Below are positions 54,312 through 64,000 of a stretch of 64,000 nucleotides of DNA, piece after piece. This DNA is from Trichoplax adhaerens. Its lineage: Eukaryota; Placozoa; Uniplacotomia; Trichoplacea; Trichoplacidae. The position numbers were made by a program, and so were the translations under genes. Every line of letters begins with the position of its first letter. Position 1 is the stretch's first letter. Where the stretch lies: contig NW_002060956.1 of NCBI RefSeq assembly GCF_000150275.1, forward strand, positions 1,449,207 through 1,513,206, written 5' to 3'. Below the pieces are notes generated by a model that ran no database searches, was not told the origin of the DNA, and worked only from the letters and a program-made list of their open reading frames with translations.

Positions 54312-56640
54312 AATTCAGTTTCTGTGTTACTTTTACTTTCATTATAATTTTTTTTTATATGTGTGGAAGCATGGACAATAATAGCTATATTAAAGTGCTG
54401 ACTAATAGCGAAGGTATAACTTCGTATTAATGTAAATTGAGCGGAGTTCTGTTAAGTGTTTCAGCAAGATTATGGCATGTTCAACAGCAAGTTAAATCTA
54501 TGGAGACATTATTTGAAAACAATCTTGTTACATTAAGATCGAGAGATTAACGATTACTTATACTTATGCTTGTAAGGATTCCATGGGACTTTCGACTGTA
54601 TTATATCTATTTACTGTTAATAATAATTATTAAATCATATTTTATAGCATATCGATATCTCTAGATACCAGTAAGCTTTATCCTTAAAGACTAAATTATA
54701 CTTCGTTTAATGATATATTCAGAAAACGACTTAGTAGTGAATGAAGACATATGTATAATACTACGCGATATGCTATATTAAGGTGTGTATGCTTAGTAAA
54801 AATGGAAACTAAGGTATTATAACTTTCAATTATTTATAATGTACAGTGTCATAGTATATCGCTATATAGATAGCGTTGCTTATTCGATCCGACTAAAAAT
54901 TATGAATATTATTTGACTTTGAATTCTCAGTCATCTAATTAGTAAACCAAAATAAAATTTCAAATTTCGATTACGTTTCCTTCTTTTGAGTTTCATGTAG
55001 CCCATTTTCAGCGATTTCTGTTAAGCTTTATCTTACAATTAACTTGTTACTCTGTACTCGAAACACTAAGTAAAATACGCCGTTAATATTGTGAATATAC
55101 TATATATGTTAACATATATACTATAACGAATAAACTAATCGTAAGGATTTGTAGTATCCTTAGTGCTCATCGTAAGTAAATTTTCGAAGTTTTCTATTAA
55201 AATGTATCTCTCACTGTTGTAGTAGTACGTCTGCATAAGCGTTATTAATAGCTCATGCTAAAATGTTTATCTGTGATCTTGGAACAGTGCCTTACTTGCA
55301 AATTCACGCGTTCGTCCAATATTCAACTTTAAATTCGAGCGCTACCGTGTGGTAATGCAATATGTAAGATATAATAACCGTCTGAGCATGCGTTGGTACC
55401 ATAGTAACGAGACACATTCTTAGTTTTATCGACTTCACTGCACTCTTTATACTGTACATACACAGTTCTATACATGCTTCGGATCTGGACTTAAGTTGTA
55501 ATATCGAAGCATTATAATTAATTTTACCATTTTACCATACTGCGTGTATACTATACAAGTATTGTTAATGTTATTATATCGATAACCATAAATACGTTTG
55601 ATAACTATCACTGCTTGTTACAGATTATACCGTATCATATACTAGTTCTGATAAGATCTGCTTGTATATGAGAACGCTAAATGCCATTCCCTACACCGTT
55701 AGAATACCGTGCTGCTGCATGATTATTAGCCGAAATACATCTAGCCTATCAACTCTTTCAGCTTGCTGCTATGCATACATAGGATAAATAACATATAAAA
55801 TAAGTCAATGATTAAGGTGTCTAGCTATAGCATATTATACTGGAGATTATATCTATACTATTCGTAAATTCAGTAATAGAGAGAAGTACAGTAATAATAA
55901 GGCGATTGTTACATGCACGTTAGAATAAGTTTTCGTACAGTTTTTATAGTTTTAGTACCTTTAAAAGCGTCAAATTGTTTTAGTCTTAAGTAGATTAAGA
56001 AAAGGCGATAGCTACAATTTGTTGGATCGTATACTACTCACTTTAGTACGATTCATTGACTCTATTGGCCAAGCTTGTTCTCTAAGATTTATGCCGTACA
56101 GCATAATTTGTGAAAGTTAATCGAGTAATTCCATCTAAAGTAATATTTATTCATTCAGGTAAACAACAAATTTATAGAAATTTTATTTGGACTAGCTCAA
56201 GCACTTGGCATTAATATATATTTCCTGATGTTTAATATCTATCTAATATAGATATTGTTACTGATTGCGGTTTTAATGAATTATTCCGTTGCTCGATAGC
56301 AGAAAAGTGGGCCGTAGACCAATCATGGACAGCGAAAATTATGTTAGTAATACCGATAGCTTGACGGTCGTGTTTTATGTTATCGTATTATAGGCAGTTT
56401 ATAAATTATATTATTGACATTAAATTGGTTCTATGGCACTGCAAGTTTAACAAAAATTTTAAAGCTACAGTTGACAGCTTAGTCTCTGTAACTTTAAGAT
56501 ATTATTCTAAAGTTTGAAGTGCAGAGTAGGGAAAATAATAATTAAACTGTCTATGATACGATAACATATAACATCTAAAATAATAATTAATTTGTCCATA
56601 AATCTCGAATGAAATTTAATCGGGTACATCAATAGGAATC
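54312..56640. other. Intergenic, nothing recognised
   Basis: AT-rich stretch between the KAT5 stop and the coiled-coil gene. No supported exons on either strand. Confidence 0.4.
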
Positions 56641-56810
56641 AGGCAGTAATGACGAAGCAGGATCGATCATCTCTGTGGTAAGATAGTCAAACTTCTAAAT
56701 TCCTATAAATTCAAATAATCTTGGTTGAGTACTCCTATTAATCATAAGAGTATCCTTAATATTTATATGCGAATGTTGTTGTCACATAAATATCTGCTTA
56801 ATTACTCATC

Positions 56811-59800
56811 ATGAATGAATGCTTTGATCCTGCAAATTATAGTCCAGCACCGGTTCCGTACGATGTACGTAAAATATATTTATGTACTTAAAATGTATAG
56901 ATATTTTTGATTACTATTAGAGTAATATTAACAAAGTAATAAGATTTTTCGTTATATTTTCCTTTGATATATTGTAGTATCCGCAACAAAGCAATCATCT
57001 AAAAAAAAGAACAAAGCTAAGAAGTCTACTACAGGTAACAGTTAGCATATTTGTGCATTTTTATCATTTCTGCAAAGATAATTAAATTTACTCGGAGAAA
57101 CAGGTAATATTTAAGCAATAATTTCAATATTGAAAATTTCGGTATTGATCTATAGGGAGTTCGCCGTATTCAAATAAGAGTAAATCATTAAATGCAACAA
57201 AAAAGGGAGTAAAAACTTCACATGAACGATGGGTTGAAGCTGTTCGTTCAAGAACTGCTGGTATCTTTCTGACATAATGAATAAATGATATTACATTAGT
57301 ACAGAGTATTTAATCGTACGCTATGTTCTTCCTTCATTAAATTATAATTTAATTGTTGTAATAGCACTTACGCCTCAAAGTAGCATGGGACTAGCTCCTG
57401 GGATCAAGAATCCAGCACAAAAGAGCATGAGTCAATATTTACAGACACTACTAAAGGTATCTATCCTCTGGTAAACTACTACAAGACGCTGTCATTAATA
57501 TATTCTACTAACATCATATTTCATTAAATAATAACATCGTATTTCCAAGGGAGGTGACCCTGAAGTTGAAATACAGAAGCCAAAGCGAAATGCTAGTGAG
57601 ACTCTATCTGATGTTTCTTGATACAACACAATATGAATGGGGATAGCTTATGGGATATATTTAAATTAATATAGAAACTCGAAATTCTGTAAATGGGTTT
57701 TCTTATAAGCCTCAAGAAGATATGCACGATGAGATTATAGAACAAAAAAAGGTTACCACAAGAGTATATAGCTGTTAGAATCTTAGAGCTGAATAATACA
57801 TATTTATAGTAGCCTAACGGCCAAAGACCTACTTAAAACGTTTATGCCGCAGTATTATCTGGCAGAAATAGTAAGAGTTCATAAAATATAAAGAAGATAA
57901 TACGGTATTTCAATACTGATTATAATTGCAGATTGTTGCTAATCTAAGAAAAGAGATTGATAATCAACGCGCAGCGATCAGAAAATTAGAACTAGAAACA
58001 AATAGAAAGGTAGAGCTAGATATTGTCACATGAATAATACGCTCGATAAATGTCTTGTGATAGATTTACTTAAATTAAATAACAGAGGATTTTAATGCTA
58101 ATATAAAGTATGAATTGCTTTATCAGGATAAACGAATAGAGCAACTAATACAAACAGGAGAGGTAAGACTGTAATTCATATTCTATTAACAAACACCACA
58201 AATTTACCACAAACTAACCCTAACACTAACAAATTTGCTTGTCTATCGTAAATAGCAATATAGTGAGTTCTTAATATTTAAATTTCTTCTAAAAGCAAAG
58301 AAAGTAGTTAACTATGATGTTCAGTCATAATCTATAGCCATTAATACAGTACAAGCGCACATATAATATTACAAATTTTAAAATCATTAGCTCTGACCTT
58401 CTATATGGTAAGCTAAATCTTAACGAATTAATCAGATTCTAATACGCAACCAGATAACTTAAAAGTGTGTCACTAATCACGGCATTGACATTATTCGCTA
58501 TACTATAAATCTAATCATCAAAATTCCAATTTTTTTCAGGAGGAACGTACGAGAACCTTTGGCGATAAAAAACTTGAAGCAAGCTCGGTAGGACTAGTGA
58601 CATAATCCATCAGTAGTAAATCAATAGTTCTTCTAAACATGATGACCAGTAGCTCACCAGCGATAGTTAGATAAGGCGGCATATATTTCTCCAAGCTTTA
58701 CAAGAAACAAGATAATTATCATTATGACTGTAATATACTTGAATTTACATATGCTAAACCACATATAATAAGGTATTTTACTAAATTCAAAGTAAATCGA
58801 TGATATTTTACGTAATAAGATTAGTAAATATATATGCACGGGCAAGCTAGGTATCTTAAAGTATATTTTAACGTAAAGTATTACATGCAAGTTGCCAAGC
58901 TTGATAAAAATGCCATAGTTGTATTGTACTTCAGATTTCGTCAGATCTTACTTTTATAATGAGTATTAGATAGCATCGGAACATTTTTTAGATATTAATG
59001 ATATACAGATTTACTACAGAAGTACATACAGTAGTATGTGTTGCAGTATGCGAAGTCTAATTCAGCTTCAAAATTATCGGCTTAACGGTTAAGGCTGACA
59101 AAAGTTACGGCTATAACTATCCCCAAATTTTACCAAAGGCTCTTTTATAGTAATTGTGATGCGATAAGAGATTTTTAATATGACGGTACTATAATCATGT
59201 TAGATGGTAAGCACTTTGAAGCAAAGAATCAATTCTTTAGAAAAGGCTAATCGAGAAAAAGAAAAGGAGATTAGGTAGGTGTATTATAATTTCTAAGCAA
59301 CAAGCAATGTGAATGAATTATTTATAAAATACTTCCTTGTTTAAAAATATTGATTACGCCTATCGCAAAATATTTAGTAAATTAAAGGACAACATAAAAA
59401 ATACACAAATAAAGGAAATTGAAATTCACATGGATTCCTATTATCAAGAGGTAATTAAAACCAGGATACGATCAATGCCAATAGCTAGAGCAAATGAAGC
59501 GGGTTATGGCATAGCTCCATGTTATGTGGTCATTATTTAATTTTTCTTTTTTAGGAGTTGACTATAACTGTGTTTTAGCCTTAGAATCAGATTAAATATT
59601 TAAATGAGCAAAATCGTTCAATTAAGTTTTTACTCGAAATCGAAAACACGAATATGATATCCGTCTGGTACATATAAATTAATTTACATTCTATTGTGTC
59701 AAATTTCAAGATTCTTAGGTTACAAACTTTATTGAAGGCGAAATCAGATTCTATTGTACCCAAAAAGTAAGTCGAAGATGTTATTTAAAACAAAAGTGAT

Positions 59801-62800
59801 ACGTTACTTATATAGCCAGTAGTATAAACTTCAGCGTAGATAGAATGAAGACAATTATAAATATGTTTCATTTCATTATCAAGATTGATTACGGGGCACG
59901 ATGAAGATAAAGCAAAATTAAAATCATTAAGCGAAACGGTATCTAAATTGAAAGGTAAGATAACTTCAAATATCAATACTTTATAGTTATATAACAACCA
60001 TGAGGTACATAGTGATATTGATCACTTGCTATGCGACTAAAATTATTTTCCTATTCCACAGAAACAAACGAAAAATTGACAGAAGAAAATGAAACTTTGA
60101 CAACCGAAATAGATAAACTGAAATCAGAAGTAAAAACTACTACTACTGCTAAGAAAACTTCCAAGTCAGCTAAGGCTCAAGAAGAGATAGATGAAGGTTT
60201 ATATAAAAATACGAGATCATTAGCCAAATAATGTATTAATTAAATATTCGCTGCCATCGATAAATGAAATCGTTTTTTAAGTTTAATAAAATATATGCGG
60301 TAACCGTTTTCTTCGTTTAGATGCCTTGGAACAGTTATCCAAGAAGGAAATTATTAGGAAATTTTCCCTATTAAGCAAGGTATAATTTGATTACGGTATT
60401 TATACTTATTTATTAAATTTATGTAGCATAAAACACGGTTAATTTATTTTCTGTCATAGAAATTTTCCATCTGACTGAATGGAAATTAACAAATATACAG
60501 TGCAATTAAAATAGAACAATACTGTATTCTAATGTCATTAACCATTTTTAGAAATTACATGTAGCCGATGATGATTTAAAAATGCTCGGTGGCATGACTA
60601 TCGAAGACGAGAACAGCAATGATTGTAAATATTTGCTATAATTGCTATCTTAGATTAAAGTTTTATTTCTACTTATTCTGTTGGATATAATATTTCGTAG
60701 CTAAGAAATTATTTATCTTTATCTAATATTAGCTAAACCAACTCCATTGCAAGGATCACTGGCTGATCGTGTCAGACAACTTCAAGCTCGAGAAATTGAA
60801 TTGTTAGACGATCGCAAAAAATTAAGAGCGGTAGTCAAAAAGCTGAAGGAGGACAGAACTCATTACAGAAATTTAAGCGACACACTACAGTAAGCTAGCA
60901 TAAGTCCACAGAAGCTTAATAATAAAAACATATACATAAATGGAATTAGTAGCAAACTGAGGTATATCGAAACTTAACATCATGATTCACGAGTGTGAAA
61001 TATCGGAGAATTAAAGATAATTAGACATTTTGATATACTTCCTTGGTTGCAAGGCAATATATAAAATGTCAATCAGTTAGTTAGATTAGTATATAAGCAT
61101 GTAGGAAGTACCATACGACTGAAAATTAATGATTCTAATGAAATTTCGTCATTATATACCTTAATGTATAAAGCTATCGAATATGGCGTTTTATTAGTAA
61201 TAGCAATATACTTTCGATTATAGGATATAAGAGTATCCTTTAAATTTTCTTTTTCGTTTACTTATCCAATCATGCATTCTTGTTGCTACATACAGACTTA
61301 AGTATGTTACTATTATCGTTGGAATTTGAACATGAAATTATTCTTAATCTGGATGTTAACTATTGCAGGAAAAAATTAGATGATGGTGGTAGTAAGGGCA
61401 GCTTAAAATCAGTAGGAAATCGTCAGCAGAGTGAAAGCTCTGAAAGGTAGCACGAAAATATAACCGAAACATTAAAAATATAGTAGTTATTCCTTCTAAT
61501 GTATTCGTACGTTTCAAGGAATAAGGGGAATGATACTAATGAAGATGATAAAGCGACTAAAAGAAAAGAGGCTACGAGTTTAGCTAAGCAACTAAGCAAT
61601 GTACGTCGGTTTTTATGATATTTCTTGTTTAATACTCATCAGAGTAAATTAATTACTATTAGCTATCAAGAACTCAGATCTACTAGTATTTATTCGATAT
61701 TGACGTAAAAATTTTCTGCTAATTCGATATTGATCCTATGAACAGATCCGAGAGCAAGATGCTAAGTTAGACCCAGAAGAGGTTAGCCTGAATTTGAGAC
61801 AATTATAGTATATCCAAGTTTGAGTGTATTAGATTACGAATAATTATACGGAAAGTTAATAAATACCGTAATCATTAAATAAATATTTACCTTAATAAAA
61901 TTCATGTAACTTAGAGATGGTTAAAATTATGTGGATATTTCCATAATTGAAAGCACTATTTTCTTATATTAATTAATTAATTTTGGACGAAGTGGTGCAT
62001 CTTAATTCAATCAGCAATAAGGGGACATATGAATCGCAAGCAGTTTCTGGATGATCCTAATGCTTATATTAGGAAATCAGTTCCATCCGATGATGAGGTT
62101 ACAACCTATAGTACCAAGTCAAAATTTAAACTAGGAAGATCGTCTAGCACAAGCAGTCAGGATGGAGGTTCATTTCGAAAGCAGTCCCTTTTTAGGTATC
62201 TTATAAAATTAGAAGTATATTTCATAGTATTACCTGCGCGCTCTAAAATCAATGATATCTCTATATCGTACAAAAGAGTGCTAATACCAAAGCGAAAATC
62301 AATAAATCAATGTTATCAGTATATTAAAATGCGCTCGCTTTCTGCTTGTTGGTAATTTTTATCATAGATCATCCCGTTATCAGCTTCGAGTAACATTAAG
62401 ATAACCGTGTCAGTTTAATTTTAATGTAAATCATGGCATAAGTAGCATTCTTTCACTGAAATACGATGGAAAGTGAACAAGAGGATAGCTTTAAATAACG
62501 TTTAATTTCTGTGATTAATATATATTCAGTCATAATTATTGTCTCATAGATAATGTCAGTTAAAGTTAATTATATTATATAATTACTTGAGCTTTCAATA
62601 ATGTTACGATTATCTGTAGTGGAGTTATTTATCAGATTTTTTAATAAATCTATGATATAATTTGGATAATCGTGTAGTAGCTCAAGAGATCAGCAAGAAC
62701 GATACAAACGCTCCGCAAAGCAAGACATAGATTCTGATGAAAATGCTGGCAGTGCATGGAGAAGTCGATCAAGTATTTACTTATTCATATTGACAGTTTT

Positions 62801-63963
62801 AAAAATAGACAGTAGCGGATAAGCTTTATTTTCAAATTAAGTCATTTAGTCTCTAGATGCTGATCGCATCACGTCCATAATACTGGGATGAGAAACTGTC
62901 GTTTAGTAACTCTAAATCTAATTTATAAATAAAATTTATATTTCAAATGTAAATCTAACATAAACCAAACATATCTTGTATACTAGTGGATCATGACAAC
63001 AGAAAAACATCAAGGTACGCAAATGATAAGTCTGACGATGAGGATGATAATGATTACAGCTATCGCTCTCGTTCAAGTGCAACTTCGAGAGGTAAGAAAA
63101 TATCTACAAAGTATTAGCTTACAATAAAGCGGAGAACAAGAATAGTTTATTTGACAGACATCAGTAACTATTTTCGAACAAAAATAAATAAATGAATGTT
63201 TATTAAGCAGCTTTATGACGAGAATAAAGCACTCATTAAATTTCGATAAACATAGAAAAACTCTATGAATATTTATTGATCAATCACATGAGTATCTGTT
63301 ATTTCCACGTTTACTCAGGTAAAAGAAATTCCAGAGTAGATCAAAATTCCGAAGATTCTGAATCTTCAGATGATGCTGTACAAACTTCGAAAGGAAGAAA
63401 TACTTCTTGTTAGTATAGTTAATTTTAGGCTTACATAATGTTATATTTAATTTTCGAAAAAATCCCTCACTAGATGAATTAGAACTGAATGAATCAAAAC
63501 AGCCGCATATAAATTTTATGACATAAATACGAACTAAGATATTGATAAATATAATCTATCATTTCATTATTATTTAGCATCTTACAAAGATCAGAAAAAG
63601 CCTAAAGCCACATGGGGCTCAAGCCGACTATCTTCAGATGATGATGATAGACATGTAAGAATTTTAGATTCGTCGCATTAAAAATATAACTAGTATTGCT
63701 CTGCGAACGTAATATCACAACTTTTTTTTACAGTATTAGTATTGAGATACTAATAGCACTGGTATTATTCCATTATCAATTAGCATTCTAGCAAGCAAGG
63801 GAAAAAGGGAAAGAAAGGAGCAATGAAACATAGTTTGAGTGGACGCTATGATGTTAGTGCATGGGCTGTCGATGGTGATGACCTCTATGGTAATAATAAT
63901 AATAATCGATATGGACATTCGAAAAGAAACGACAGATTGTCGAAAGGGGATGAATTATGGTAG
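56811..63963 (+). CDS. Coiled-coil and Ser/Asp-rich protein, about 27 small exons, about 770 aa
   Basis: I do not recognise the family with confidence. Exons: 56811-56864 (possible start MNECFDPANY), 56978-57034, 57156-57260, 57365-57456, 57550-57612, 57675-57751, 57932-58009, 58088-58162, 58540-58587, 59204-59274, 59378-59450, 59585-59667, 59719-59766, 59884-59954, 60062-60196, 60321-60379, 60552-60624, 60733-60889, 61369-61446, 61519-61600, 61746-61781, 62022-62195, 62681-62772, 62987-63091, 63319-63408, 63578-63654 and 63796-63963 (stop TAG). Phases close without a break from 57932 to 61781 and from 62022 to the end; joins 56864/56978, 57612/57675 and 61781/62022 do not. The middle third is coiled coil (LRKEIDNQRAAIRKLELE, KDNIKNTQIKEIEIHMDSYY, LTEENETLTTEIDKLKSE). 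The C-terminal third is disordered, Ser/Arg/Asp-rich (SSDDDDRH). A ciliary or centrosomal scaffold such as IQCE is only a guess. Confidence 0.75.
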
Positions 63964-64000
63964 CATTGTCCAAAAGGAACTTGAATTGATTTTATGGTAC

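Overview
The window is eukaryotic nuclear DNA from a small-genome early-branching animal. It is AT-rich, and its genes are cut into many short exons by GT-AG introns, many of them well under 400 bp. The gene set is clearly metazoan: SMAD4, a CELF RNA-binding protein, AP-4 epsilon, TIP60/KAT5, TXNL1, carnosine N-methyltransferase, an MGAT2-like glycosyltransferase and a SelW/MIEN1-family selenoprotein. Gene content and architecture fit a placozoan (Trichoplax or Hoilungia). That species guess is inference. No rRNA, tRNA, CRISPR array or intact transposon was seen.

Layout: 35-bp tandem repeat (1-205); CARNMT1 (+, 718-3699); a four-exon secreted acidic/cationic Cys-His-rich protein not matched to any family (-, 3963-5020); a candidate 58-residue protein (-, 5142-5384); a gene-poor stretch with two families of diverged tandem repeats (5.4-10.3 kb); MGAT2-like glycosyltransferase (+, 10366-12951); CELF (-, 14911-22058); SMAD4 (+, 25682-28892); TXNL1 (+, 31988-36206) converging on AP4E1 (-, 36923-44179); MIEN1-like selenoprotein with an in-frame UGA and a 3' SECIS (+, 46107-47966); KAT5 (+, 50388-54311); and a gene of about 27 exons for a coiled-coil, Ser/Asp-rich protein (+, from about 56.8 kb to 63963).

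The genes are ordinary neighbours, not an operon. They serve separate processes: TGF-beta/BMP signalling, RNA processing, redox, vesicle coats, N-glycan maturation and chromatin acetylation. Two things stand out. One is the palindromic word family TACTG/CAGTA (GTACTGTAC, TGTACAGTAC), which clusters in islands upstream of several genes (CELF, SMAD4, TXNL1, the selenoprotein, KAT5). The other is the secreted acidic-then-cationic protein at 3963-5020, built from four phase-0 exons, which could be an uncharacterised secreted effector or antimicrobial precursor.

Exon boundaries were read by hand from splice consensus, reading phase and family resemblance. For MGAT2-like, CELF, SMAD4, TXNL1, the selenoprotein, KAT5 and the secreted protein the phases close over the whole coding sequence. 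For CARNMT1, AP4E1 and the coiled-coil gene a few junctions stay unresolved and are flagged.
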